Assembly: GCF_000312425.1 (NCBI RefSeq)
Contig: NZ_HE997181.1
Span: forward strand, 5,193,788 to 5,257,787
From: Reyranella massiliensis 521
Lineage (GTDB): Bacteria > Pseudomonadota > Alphaproteobacteria > Reyranellales > Reyranellaceae
Direction of reading: 5' to 3'
DNA: 64,000 bases
Shown here: positions 17,782 through 26,006 of the stretch, in pieces
How positions within the stretch are numbered: position 1 is the first letter of the stretch
How the letters are laid out: every line of letters starts with the position of its first letter
Program-made: the position numbers and the translations under genes
Notes under the pieces: generated by a model
The model's database searches: none
Told to the model about the DNA's origin: nothing
The model's input: only the letters and a program-made list of their open reading frames with translations

Positions 17782-18654
17782 TTGAAGAGGCGCACTTTTG
17801 TCTCCGGTTCGGTGGCCGTTGCCGCCGCCAGTGTGCTGGCCGCCCCGGCCATTGCCGCAACGATCAAGCCGTATAGCTGGGATCTCAACCCGCCGACCGA
17901 CACCCGCGACAATTTCATCGCCTGGGGCAAGGCCCGCGGAGAAGATCCGGTGTTTCTCGGTCAGCGCTGGGACCGCTTCCAGGCCCTCCTGCGCAACAAG
18001 GACATCTGGGACGCCAAGACCAGCCGCGCCTTCCTGCTCACGCCACGCGAAGAGTTCGCCTCGATCAACCCGGCGATCCACAAGCGGGCCTACGAGCACA
18101 ACTTTCTCGACATCGGCTATGGCGTCACCATGTCTGGCCCGCACATCCAGGGCCGCATGACCAACGTCATCGACGTGAATCGCGGCGAGAAGGTGCTGGA
18201 GATCGGCACCGGCTCGGGCGTCCAGTCGGCCTACCTCGCCAACCTGACCGAGAACACCTACACGATTGAAATCATCGCGCCGCTCGCCCAGCGCACGCGC
18301 GCCCTCTACGACAAGTTGATCGACAAGGGCTACACCGAGTTCAAGCACATCAAGACCAAGCACGCCGACGGCTACTACGGCTGGGAAGAGGCTGCGCCGT
18401 TCGACAAGATCATCGTGACCACCGGCATCGACCACGTGCCGCCGCCGCTGTTGAAGCAGCTCAAGTCGGGCGGCGTGATGGTCATCCCGGTCGGTCCGCC
18501 GGGCGCACAGCGCGTGCTCAAGGTGACCAAGACCCAGGGTGCCGACGGTTCGATCACCACGAGCCGCGAAGACATCTACGGCGGCAAGATCGTGCCCTTC
18601 GTGCCCTTCACCAAGCTCGAAGGCGACAAGATCGTCGGTACGCACAACCGCTAG
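17782..18654 (+). CDS. Tat-exported protein-L-isoaspartate O-methyltransferase-like protein
   Basis: 290-residue protein with the PCMT fold: SAM motif VLEIGTGSGVQSAYL, the family strand HADGYYGWEEAAPFDKIIVT and the PPPLLKQLKSGGVMVIPVG block; MSGPHIQGRMT matches the isoaspartate-site segment. The start is TTG at 17782, set by a perfect AAGGAGG 5 bp upstream. The N-terminus KRRTFVSG plus a hydrophobic run ending AIA looks like a twin-arginine signal, so the protein should be exported. That is odd, because SAM is not known to be available in the periplasm. About 80 residues between the signal and the catalytic domain have no counterpart in the short cytoplasmic enzyme. It heads the gene string up to 24456. 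Confidence 0.82.
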   Translation: MKRRTFVSGSVAVAAASVLAAPAIAATIKPYSWDLNPPTDTRDNFIAWGKARGEDPVFLGQRWDRFQALLRNKDIWDAKTSRAFLLTPREEFASINPAIHKRAYEHNFLDIGYGVTMSGPHIQGRMTNVIDVNRGEKVLEIGTGSGVQSAYLANLTENTYTIEIIAPLAQRTRALYDKLIDKGYTEFKHIKTKHADGYYGWEEAAPFDKIIVTTGIDHVPPPLLKQLKSGGVMVIPVGPPGAQRVLKVTKTQGADGSITTSREDIYGGKIVPFVPFTKLEGDKIVGTHNR

Positions 18655-18675
18655 CAGGCAATATTGTCGTCCGGA

Positions 18676-18709
18676 CGGAGCGAGGGACCGACACAGGTTC
18701 CTCGCTTCG
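18676..18709. repeat. Intergenic hairpin
   Basis: Inverted repeat CGGAGCGAGG / CCTCGCTTCG (nine Watson-Crick pairs and one G-T wobble, 14-nt loop) in the 143-bp gap after the PCMT-like gene. No T-run follows, so it is not a clear intrinsic terminator. It may stabilise the upstream transcript end or weaken read-through into the next gene. Confidence 0.5.
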
Positions 18710-18797
18710 GTCTGCACCGGGTGACATGGACTTCGGGCCCCCAACGAGCCCCCTCTGAAGATCGCACAAAGCGATCCAACAACAACGGAGAGCCCCC

Positions 18798-21455
18798 TTG
18801 ACCGTCGCGGTCGATCTCGACCATCGCCCCTCGCTTGCCTTCTATCTGTCTGTAGGCCTGGTCGCCGGCAGCATCATCGCGCTGCAGATCGGCATCATGC
18901 GCGTCTTCTCGGTGGGAAGCTGGGCGCATTTCGGTTCACTGGTGGTGAGCCTCGCCATGTTCGGCTTCGGCCTTACAAGCGCGGTCATGTGCGTGGGCAA
19001 GAGCTGGTTCGAGCGCCACTGGGTCGGCGCGATCAAGGGCGCGCTGCTGGCCTTCGGTCCGCTGATGGTGGTGTGCAACCTCGCTGCCCAGCAGGTGCCG
19101 TTCAACGCCATCTTTCTGATCTCCGACCCGATGCAGAAGTGGCGGCTGTTCGCCAACTTCGTGCTCTACTTCCTGCCGTTCCTGGCGGGCGCACTCTATC
19201 TCGGCGTGGTCTTCCTGAAGGCACAGAAGACCTTCAACCGCGTCTACTTCGCCGATCTTGTCGGTTCGGGCCTGTGCGGCCTCGCCGTCCTGCTTGCGAT
19301 GTATTGGTGGCGGCCCAGCGATCTCATCATGGCGCCGCTGCTGCTCTGGTTGGCCGGTGGCATCCTGTGGTTCGTGGCCATGGGCGATCGTCGCGGCATC
19401 GCCGCCATCGTCGGCGTGGCGATCCTGGCGGCTGGCGCACACTACGTCGCGCCGCAGGTGCTCGGCATCCCCAAGCTCGCGGTGTCGGACTACAAGGGCG
19501 TCTCCTACGTCCGCAAGTTCCCCGACAACAAGCGCACCTACGAGCGGACCTCGCCGTTCGGCTACCTTGAGGTCTATTCGAGCTCCTACCTGCATTTCGC
19601 GCCGGGCCTGTCGGACAACGCCGCGTTCAACCTGCCCAAGATGCCGTCGAACGCCTATCTCGGCCTCTACATCGATTCGGAAGGTCCCTCCGGCATCATC
19701 AAGGACCTGCCGGCGGACGAGACGGCCTATTTCAAGTATCTGCCGATGTACTATCCGTACCTGCTGAAGAAGGACCCCACGACGTTCGTGGTCCAGTTCG
19801 GCGGCGGCATCTCCACGGCGGTGGCGCTGAAGTCCGGGTCGGAGAAGGTGACGGTCGCCGAGGGCAATCCCGCGGTGCTGTCGGCGTTCCGCGAGGACAA
19901 GCATCTGCGCGACTTCACCGGCGACATCCTGAACAATCCCAAGATCAACGTCATCGACTATGACGGCCGGCTCTATGTCGCGCACACCAAGAATCGCTAC
20001 GACGTGGTCGATCTGTCGCTCGCCGACTCGGCCGGCCTGTCGAGCCCCGGTGGCTTCTCGATCGTCGAGAAATACTCCTACACGCGCGAGGCAATGAGCG
20101 CCTACATGCGCGCGTTGAAGCCCGACGGCGTCCTGTCGGTCACTTTGTGGAACAAGGAAGAGCCGCCGAAGTCGGTGCTGAAGCTCTACGCCACGATGGT
20201 GGCGGCGGCGCGCGACGTCGATGGCGGCAAGGACATCGCCAACGAATTCTACGTCGTCTCGGCCTACCTCTCGACAACGACCGTGCTCTACAAGCGCAAC
20301 GGTTTCACGCCCGAGGAGATCGCCAAGCTCAACGCCCAGACCAAGGCATTGTCCTTCGACGAGATCTACTATCCCGGCATCAAGGTCGATACGGCCGCGC
20401 TGCCGCAGATCCTCGCCGACTATCGCAACCAGTTCTTCTTCACCGGCCAGCCGCCCGATCCGACCGCGCCGTCGGAGAGCGAGCCGAACGACAAGCCGCC
20501 GCCTGGAGTGACAGAGGCTGCTCCGGGCACCGCGGAAACACAGGCCGACGGCGCACCGCCGGTTCCCAAGATTCCCGCCACGGTGCTCGGCCGGCTGGCC
20601 TGGCACTACCTGATCGACGGCGGCTGGCAGAAAGTTGCCAACGAATACGTCTTCGACACCCGCATGCTCACCAACCACCAGCCTTACTTCGCGGCCTATA
20701 TCAAGGTGCCGGACCTGCTGAAGTTCTCCGACCGGCTCGAGCTAGTGCAGGACGAATGGGGCTACTTGCTGGTGTGGGCGACGCTCGGCATCGCGACCGT
20801 CTTTGCGCTCACCCTGGTCCTGTTCCCGGTGATCTTCGGCTGGCGCACCATCTTCAGCCGCTATCCCGGCAAGTTCGGCACGATGATCTATTTCCTCTGC
20901 CTGGGGCTGGGCTACATCATCGTCGAGGTGGGCATGATTTCCCACTTCATCCTGGCGCTCTCCAACGCGACCGTGTCGGCGTCGGTGCTGATCACCGGCA
21001 TGCTGGTCTTCTCCGGCATCGGCAGCTTCTACGCCGAGCGTTTCCTCGACCGGACGCGCACTTTCATGCCGAAGGTCTTCCTGGCGATCTTCGTGATCCT
21101 GGCGGTCTATGCCTTCACGATCGACTACGCGCTCGACTGGATCGGCACGCTGCCCTATGCGCTGCGCATCGTGCTGTGCCTTGCGATCATCTTCCCGCCG
21201 GCATTCCTCATGGGCTTCCCCATGCCGACGGCGATGACGATGCTCGGCCGCCTGGGCAAGGACCACATGTTCCTGTGGGCCTGGGGCATCAACGGCTGCT
21301 TCTCGGTGATCGGTGCCGCCCTGGTGCCGATCGTGGCGACAAGTTTCGGCCTGCCGGCTGTCGTGCTGGTGGGGGCGGTCGCCTATCTGATTGCGCTGCC
21401 GACGTTCTTCTCCGTGCTGATGCCGCTCCAAAGCGGGCGGCCCGCCGCGGCGTGA
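18798..21455 (+). CDS. Large spermidine-synthase-like integral membrane protein
   Basis: 885-residue protein with TTG start at 18798. An N-terminal membrane domain (about residues 15-215, six to seven helices) precedes a soluble Rossmann-type domain similar to spermidine synthases (VVQFGGGISTAVALKSG for the SAM-type loop, then VIDYDGRLYVAHTKNRYDVVDLSLAD). A Pro-rich linker follows (about 550-590), then a second membrane domain of six to seven helices. The GGGI loop and acidic VAEGNP partly keep the cofactor pocket, but the aminopropyl-transfer gate is not obvious. Similar membrane fusions are known only as spermidine-synthase-like proteins without assigned function. The downstream hydrolase overlaps its stop by 4 bp. 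Confidence 0.75.
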   Translation: MTVAVDLDHRPSLAFYLSVGLVAGSIIALQIGIMRVFSVGSWAHFGSLVVSLAMFGFGLTSAVMCVGKSWFERHWVGAIKGALLAFGPLMVVCNLAAQQVPFNAIFLISDPMQKWRLFANFVLYFLPFLAGALYLGVVFLKAQKTFNRVYFADLVGSGLCGLAVLLAMYWWRPSDLIMAPLLLWLAGGILWFVAMGDRRGIAAIVGVAILAAGAHYVAPQVLGIPKLAVSDYKGVSYVRKFPDNKRTYERTSPFGYLEVYSSSYLHFAPGLSDNAAFNLPKMPSNAYLGLYIDSEGPSGIIKDLPADETAYFKYLPMYYPYLLKKDPTTFVVQFGGGISTAVALKSGSEKVTVAEGNPAVLSAFREDKHLRDFTGDILNNPKINVIDYDGRLYVAHTKNRYDVVDLSLADSAGLSSPGGFSIVEKYSYTREAMSAYMRALKPDGVLSVTLWNKEEPPKSVLKLYATMVAAARDVDGGKDIANEFYVVSAYLSTTTVLYKRNGFTPEEIAKLNAQTKALSFDEIYYPGIKVDTAALPQILADYRNQFFFTGQPPDPTAPSESEPNDKPPPGVTEAAPGTAETQADGAPPVPKIPATVLGRLAWHYLIDGGWQKVANEYVFDTRMLTNHQPYFAAYIKVPDLLKFSDRLELVQDEWGYLLVWATLGIATVFALTLVLFPVIFGWRTIFSRYPGKFGTMIYFLCLGLGYIIVEVGMISHFILALSNATVSASVLITGMLVFSGIGSFYAERFLDRTRTFMPKVFLAIFVILAVYAFTIDYALDWIGTLPYALRIVLCLAIIFPPAFLMGFPMPTAMTMLGRLGKDHMFLWAWGINGCFSVIGAALVPIVATSFGLPAVVLVGAVAYLIALPTFFSVLMPLQSGRPAAA

Positions 21456-22510
21456 AGCGGCGGGCGCTGCTGGTACTGGGGGCACTGCTGATGCCAACCG
21501 CCGCGCACGCCCAGAAGAAGAAGCCTGCCAAGAAGCAGGCGGTGAAGCCGGCCGCCGCCAAGGTGGCCGCTCCCAAGGCTGCACCCAAAGCGCCGCCGCC
21601 ATCGCCCACGCCGTCGCTCAAGGAAGCGAAGATCGAGCTCGTCGCCTTCAACGCCTCGGCCTTCCCCTATCGCGGCTTCATGCCGGGGTCGACCAAGCCC
21701 TTCCTCGATGCGCGCGACGGCAAGCGGCGCGGCCACACGACCGGCCGCGGCGACGTCTATTGGGAGGAAACGGTCTACAGCGACCGGCGCTCGTTGCTCT
21801 ACCTGCCGCAAGGTTTCGATCCGGCGCGGCCGGTGATGATCGTCCTCTATCTTCACGGCAACGGTGCCACCCTCGAGCGCGATGTCATTGCCCGGCAGGG
21901 AGTACCGCGACAGGTCGCCGAGTCGGGCCAGAACATCGCGCTGGTAGCGCCCCAGCTCGCTGTCGATGCGGCCGATTCGAGTGCCGGCAATTTCTGGCGC
22001 GGCGGGCACTTCGCGACCTATCTCGACGAAGCGGCGGAACGGTTGATGCGGCTCTACGGCAAGCGCCTGGCCGGTCGCGCGTTCAACACGGCGCCGGTGA
22101 CGATCGTCGCCTATAGCGGCGGCTACCTGCCGGCCGCCTATGCGCTGGAACGCGGCGGCGCCAATCATCGCGTGCATGGCGTGCTGCTGATGGACGCACT
22201 CTATGGCGACGAGGACAAGTTCGCCGCCTGGTTCGCCGCCCGCCGCCGCCAGGCCTTCCTGCTCAGTGCCTATACGGAATCCACCCGGTCCGAGAATGCT
22301 GCCCTTGAGGGGTTGCTGGCCAAGCGCCGCATTCGGGTCTCGCGCGGCATGCCCCGGAGCCTGTCGGCGGGAACTGTGGCGTTCGTGGCCACGGGTGGCC
22401 TCGACATGCATGGCGATTTTGTTACGCGCGCCTGGCAGGCCGATCCCCTGAAGCAGGCCCTCTCCCTGATTCCCGGCTACGGCCCGGTTCGTGATAAGAG
22501 AGGCGTATGA
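21452..22510 (+). CDS. Secreted alpha/beta-hydrolase-like protein with Lys/Ala/Pro-rich linker
   Basis: 352 residues, GTG start overlapping the previous stop (GTGA). A signal peptide (MKRRALLVLGALLMPTAAHAQ) leads into a very basic low-complexity linker rich in Lys, Ala and Pro (about residues 22-52), then a hydrolase-like domain with MIVLYLHGNGATLERD (oxyanion region) and TIVAYSGGYLPAAYAL. The latter has a Ser-Gly-Gly elbow rather than canonical GxSxG. A late GGLDMHGDF could supply the His. Substrate unknown. The linker suggests interaction with an acidic polymer such as envelope polysaccharide or lipopolysaccharide (inference). The HD-domain gene starts in its stop codon. Confidence 0.68.
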   Translation: MKRRALLVLGALLMPTAAHAQKKKPAKKQAVKPAAAKVAAPKAAPKAPPPSPTPSLKEAKIELVAFNASAFPYRGFMPGSTKPFLDARDGKRRGHTTGRGDVYWEETVYSDRRSLLYLPQGFDPARPVMIVLYLHGNGATLERDVIARQGVPRQVAESGQNIALVAPQLAVDAADSSAGNFWRGGHFATYLDEAAERLMRLYGKRLAGRAFNTAPVTIVAYSGGYLPAAYALERGGANHRVHGVLLMDALYGDEDKFAAWFAARRRQAFLLSAYTESTRSENAALEGLLAKRRIRVSRGMPRSLSAGTVAFVATGGLDMHGDFVTRAWQADPLKQALSLIPGYGPVRDKRGV

Positions 22511-23058
22511 GCGATCCTCTGCGCCAGGAACTTCTCGATATCTTCGTCGGTCGGGCGACCCGCCGGTACGGCCTGAGCGAGATCAACCAGCTCCAGCATG
22601 CGCTGCAGTCGGCGGCACTTGCCGAAGCCGACAATGCACCACCGGCAACGGTGTTGGCCGCGCTGTTGCACGATGTCGGCCACATGATCCACGAGCTGGG
22701 CGAAGACCCGGCGTCGCGCGGCGTCGACGACGTGCACGAAGCGCTGGGCGCCGATTGGCTGGCCAAGCGATTCGGACCGGACGTCAGCGAGCCAGTCCGC
22801 CTGCACGTCACGGCCAAGCGCTATCTCTGCACGGTCGAGTCCGACTATTTCGGCAAGCTCGCCCCCGATTCGGTGCGCAGCCTCAAGCTGCAGGGCGGCC
22901 TGATGTCGCCGGACGAAGTCGAGGCTTTCCGCGCCAACCCTCATCACGCCGAGGCGGTGCGGCTGCGCCGCTACGACGAAGAGGCGAAGGACCCGCACGC
23001 TTGCACGCCGGACTTCGACCATTATCTGCGCCACGTACCGGCCTGTCGGCGCCCCTGA
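22507..23058 (+). CDS. HD-domain oxygenase of the phosphonate-degradation (PhnZ-like) family
   Basis: 183 residues, start ATG overlapping the upstream stop (ATGA). The HD metal site is present: H31 in INQLQHALQSA, the HD pair in ALLHDVGHMIH, a later His in DDVHEALG, and LHVTAKRYLC, the His/Lys pattern I associate with the phosphonate-operon HD family (PhnZ and relatives, mixed-valent diiron oxygenases). Tyr21 and Glu25 just before the first His resemble the PhnZ gating Tyr/Glu pair. Ordinary HD phosphohydrolases lack this signature. No phnY-like 2-oxoglutarate partner or C-P lyase gene is nearby, so phosphonate cleavage is only a family-based guess. Confidence 0.75.
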   Translation: MSDPLRQELLDIFVGRATRRYGLSEINQLQHALQSAALAEADNAPPATVLAALLHDVGHMIHELGEDPASRGVDDVHEALGADWLAKRFGPDVSEPVRLHVTAKRYLCTVESDYFGKLAPDSVRSLKLQGGLMSPDEVEAFRANPHHAEAVRLRRYDEEAKDPHACTPDFDHYLRHVPACRRP

Positions 23059-23065
23059 GGTTCCC

Positions 23066-23989
23066 ATGATTTCCCGCAAAGAGGTCGAGGCCGCCTGGGG
23101 TCTCATCCGGCCGCATGTTCGCCGCACGCCTGTTCTTGAACTGGAGTCCGGTTCGTTCGGCGTCGCCGCGCCGCTGGCGCTGAAGCTGGAGGCTTTGCAG
23201 GTCAGCGGCTCTTTCAAAGGCCGAGGCGCGTTCCACAAGCTGCTCGCCTCGACGGTGCCGGCAGCCGGCATCGTCGCGGCGTCGGGCGGCAATCACGGTG
23301 CCGCGGCGGCCTATGCGGCGCGGGCGCTGGGCCACAAGGCCGAGATTTTCGTGCCCACCATCGCCGCCCCGGCCAAGGTGGCGCGCTTACAAAGCTATGG
23401 CGCGGTCGTCCACCAGATCGGTGCCGTCTATGCCGAAGCTCGGGCCGCATCGGAGAAGCGTGCGGCGGAAACGGGCGCCCTGATCGCGCCGGCCTATGAA
23501 GATCCCGTAGTCTTCGCCGGCGCCGGCAGCGTGGCGCTGGAGTTTGCCGAACAGGCGACGTTCGACACTTTGCTGGTGGCAGTCGGCGGCGGCGGTTTGA
23601 TCGCAGGTTGCGCGGCGGCGATCGGCGATCGGATCAAGATCGTGGCCGTCGAAACGGAAGGCACGCCCACGCTGCACGAGGCACTGAAGGCCGGCAAACC
23701 GGTCGATGTCGCCATCTCCGGTATCGCGGCCGATGCGCTGGGTGCGAGCCGCATCGGCACGCCCAATTTCGAGATCGCCCAGAAGCTCGTGCGCGAGTCC
23801 GTCCTCGTGAGCGACGATGCCGTGCGCACGACACAGCGGGCCTTGTGGGAAGCCCTGCGCCTCGTGGCGGAGCCTGCCGGTGCCACGGGCCTCGCGGCGC
23901 TGATATCCGGCGCCTATCGGCCGGCGGCGGGCGAGCGCGTCGCGACGCTGATCTGCGGCGCCAACACCGATCCGGCATCGGTCACCTAG
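23066..23989 (+). CDS. PLP-dependent threonine/serine dehydratase-like enzyme
   Basis: 307-residue fold-type II PLP enzyme of the threonine-dehydratase/serine-racemase group without the regulatory ACT domain. The Schiff-base Lys is in SGSFKGRGA, the substrate loop ASGGNHG follows, and the phosphate-binding glycine loop is VGGGGLIAG. The C-terminus LICGANTDPASV fits the family. It begins 7 bp after the HD gene, so it is probably co-transcribed. It may release 2-oxobutyrate/pyruvate and ammonia from hydroxy-amino acids. A link to the HD oxygenase is not known. Confidence 0.82.
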   Translation: MISRKEVEAAWGLIRPHVRRTPVLELESGSFGVAAPLALKLEALQVSGSFKGRGAFHKLLASTVPAAGIVAASGGNHGAAAAYAARALGHKAEIFVPTIAAPAKVARLQSYGAVVHQIGAVYAEARAASEKRAAETGALIAPAYEDPVVFAGAGSVALEFAEQATFDTLLVAVGGGGLIAGCAAAIGDRIKIVAVETEGTPTLHEALKAGKPVDVAISGIAADALGASRIGTPNFEIAQKLVRESVLVSDDAVRTTQRALWEALRLVAEPAGATGLAALISGAYRPAAGERVATLICGANTDPASVT

Positions 23990-24009
23990 GCCGCCATCGG
24001 AGAGGCGTG

Positions 24010-24456
24010 ATGCGCAGGCGTTTGTCGGCCCGGTTCCTGATCCTGAACGAGGCCGGGCACGTTCTGCTGTTCCGATTCGTGCACAGGAAGGGCCCGCTGG
24101 CCGGCCAGGATTTCTGGGCGACGCCAGGAGGCGGGGTCGAGGAGGGCGAAACCCTGGAGCAGGCCGCCGTTCGCGAACTGATGGAGGAAACCGGCCTGCG
24201 GCGGAACGATCTGGGAATGGAAATCGCTCGCCGCGAAGTCGCCCTGCAGTTGCCCGACGGCGAGCACGCGATATCGGACGAGCGATACTTCGTGGTTCGG
24301 GTCGCCGCCGACGCCCTGTCATGGGAAAGCTGGACCGACTTCGAGCGCGAGGTCATGGTCGAGCATCGCTGGTGGTCGCGGCAGGACCTTCTGGAGGCGA
24401 AGGCGACGGTCTGGCCGGAGAACCTCGTAGAGATGCTCGACGCTGTTACCGTGTGA
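24010..24456 (+). CDS. Nudix hydrolase
   Basis: 148-residue pyrophosphohydrolase with a textbook Nudix box (residues about 38-60): Gly, five residues, Glu, seven residues, REL, then MEETGL, preceded by PGGGVEEGETLEQAAV. Start ATG at 24010 is 21 bp after the dehydratase stop. The long aromatic-rich strand DFWATPGG and HRWWSRQDLL are typical of Nudix enzymes acting on nucleotide-linked substrates. Its 3' end overlaps the convergent gene by 11 bp. Confidence 0.87.
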   Translation: MRRRLSARFLILNEAGHVLLFRFVHRKGPLAGQDFWATPGGGVEEGETLEQAAVRELMEETGLRRNDLGMEIARREVALQLPDGEHAISDERYFVVRVAADALSWESWTDFEREVMVEHRWWSRQDLLEAKATVWPENLVEMLDAVTV

Positions 24457-25003
24457 CTTCGGTCACCACCGCTCGGTTGGCTTTGCCGGTACCGTCGCTG
24501 AAGTCATAGCGGATTGCGAATTTGTCGGCAGGCGAGATCCACCAGCGCGAGACCGAGCGTTGCCCTTTGCTGCCCTGTTCGGTCATCTCGATCAGGAAGG
24601 TGTCGATCATCTTGTCGGCCGGACCGGTACGGCGCTCGTAGCGCACGACCGTGAACAGATAGTTCCAGGTGGCGCCGCCCGCCGAGTATTGCGCCTCGAC
24701 TTTCTTGCCAACTTCGAGCGGCCAGAGCCGTTCCGGGCGGAGTGCCTCGATATAGGCAGACAGGTTCGCGCCGTCCGGCGAAGGATTGTCGAACAGCAGG
24801 GCGCTGAGCTTGAAAGGCGCGCCGCCGACCCGTTCCATGGTGCAGGTCATGCCCTCGCGGCCCCGCGCCACGACTTTGACGCCGCTGTCGTAGGTGAACG
24901 TCGTGCCCGGCTCGGGACAAGCGAACTCCATGGTCTGTGCCGTCGCCACGAGGGGCGAGAGCAGGAGCGCGGCAAGGCCAGCCGACAAGGCGCATCGTTT
25001 CAT
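24446..25003 (-). CDS. Hypothetical secreted protein
   Basis: 185-residue protein with a Sec signal peptide (MKRCALSAGLAALLLSPLVATAQ). The mature part is predicted to be beta-rich and has two Cys (FACPEP and GMTCTMERV) that may form a disulfide. It carries the pattern YERRTGPADKMIDTFLIEM and ends with RYDFSDGTGKANRAVVTEV. I chose ATG at 25003 because it begins the signal peptide; an upstream start at 25039 would bury it. No function recognised. It is convergent with the Nudix gene and probably not part of the ABC operon that ends just upstream of it. Confidence 0.68.
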   Translation of the reverse strand: MKRCALSAGLAALLLSPLVATAQTMEFACPEPGTTFTYDSGVKVVARGREGMTCTMERVGGAPFKLSALLFDNPSPDGANLSAYIEALRPERLWPLEVGKKVEAQYSAGGATWNYLFTVVRYERRTGPADKMIDTFLIEMTEQGSKGQRSVSRWWISPADKFAIRYDFSDGTGKANRAVVTEVTR

Positions 25004-25023
25004 GCGCCGATCATACAGAGCTG

Positions 25024-26001
25024 TCAGACGAAATGGCACGCCGCCTGCGCACCGTTGCTCACAGGTCTGAGTGCCGGCCGCTCGGTCCGGCAGCGATCCT
25101 GAGCGATCGGACAGCGCGAATGAAACGGGCAGCCGGCCGGTGGGTTGAGCGGGCTCGGCAGCTCGCCTTGCAAGACCGTGCGCTGGCGCGTCCGCGCGAT
25201 CTTGGGATTGGCAATGGGCGCAGCTGCCAGCAGGGCCTTGGTGTAGGGATGCTGCGGGGTGCGCCAGATTTGATCGCGGCCGCCGATTTCGACCAGGGTG
25301 CCGAGATACATCACGGCCACGCGGTCGGCGATATGCTCGACCACGCTGAGATCATGGCTGATGAACAGATAGGAGACACCGAACTCGGTCTTCAGATCCT
25401 CGAGCAGGTTGATCACCTGGGCGCGTACCGAGACGTCGAGGGCGGAGACCGGCTCGTCGCAGATGATCAGTTTGGGGCCGAGTGCCAGCGCCCGGGCGAT
25501 TCCGATCCGCTGCCGCTGGCCGCCGGAGAATTCATGCGGGAAACGCTGCTTGGCTTCCGACGGCAGGCCGACCCAGCCGAGCAGCGTCTCCAGCCGTGCG
25601 GCGATGGCGTCCGGCTTCCAGCCGGCCAGCACCATGGGCTGGGCGACGGAGCGGCCCACGGTCGACCGTGGATTGAGCGAGCCATAGGGGTCCTGGAAGA
25701 TCATCTGCACCTTGCGGCGCATGTCGGTGAGCTCGGCGCGTGCCAGCGGTGCGATATCGATCCCCTCGACGCGGATTTCTCCGGCCGCTGCGGGAACGAG
25801 CTTCATGATCGCCTTGCCTAGGGTGGACTTGCCGCAGCCCGACTCGCCCACCAGCCCCAGGGTCTCCCCGACTGCGAGATCGAGGCTGACGCCGCTTACG
25901 GCGCGTACGACGCCGGCGGCGGTGTTGAAGCGGACATGGACGTCGCGCAAGGACAGAAGCGATGTCGAGGGTGAGGGGGACGTTGACGTTGAAGGTGACA
26001 T
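25024..26001 (-). CDS. Dpp/Opp-type ABC transporter ATP-binding protein (DppF-like)
   Basis: 325-residue ATPase, last gene of the Dpp-type importer. Walker A GESGCGKST, signature EFSGGQRQRIGIARAL, Walker B LIICDEPVSALD, switch ISHDLSVVEHIADRVAVMYLG. The C-terminal oligopeptide-transport extension has the GCPFHSRCPIAQDRC cysteine cluster (a [4Fe-4S]-type site in this family). An odd Ser/Thr/Pro repeat (SPSTSTSPSPSTS) occupies residues 2-14 before the ABC fold. Start ATG at 26001 lies 5 bp after the DppD-like stop. Confidence 0.9.
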   Translation of the reverse strand: MSPSTSTSPSPSTSLLSLRDVHVRFNTAAGVVRAVSGVSLDLAVGETLGLVGESGCGKSTLGKAIMKLVPAAAGEIRVEGIDIAPLARAELTDMRRKVQMIFQDPYGSLNPRSTVGRSVAQPMVLAGWKPDAIAARLETLLGWVGLPSEAKQRFPHEFSGGQRQRIGIARALALGPKLIICDEPVSALDVSVRAQVINLLEDLKTEFGVSYLFISHDLSVVEHIADRVAVMYLGTLVEIGGRDQIWRTPQHPYTKALLAAAPIANPKIARTRQRTVLQGELPSPLNPPAGCPFHSRCPIAQDRCRTERPALRPVSNGAQAACHFV

Positions 26002-26006
26002 GACTT

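Noticed and set aside
17528..17785. Possible 85-codon gene between the PaaK-like and PCMT-like genes
   Set aside because: No ribosome-binding site, no recognisable motif, and it would overlap the well-supported TTG start of the PCMT-like gene.
25961..25998. Short Ser/Thr/Pro-coding repeat at the start of the DppF-like gene as a tandem-repeat element
   Set aside because: Only about a dozen codons of simple sequence, without array structure; probably a flexible N-terminus.
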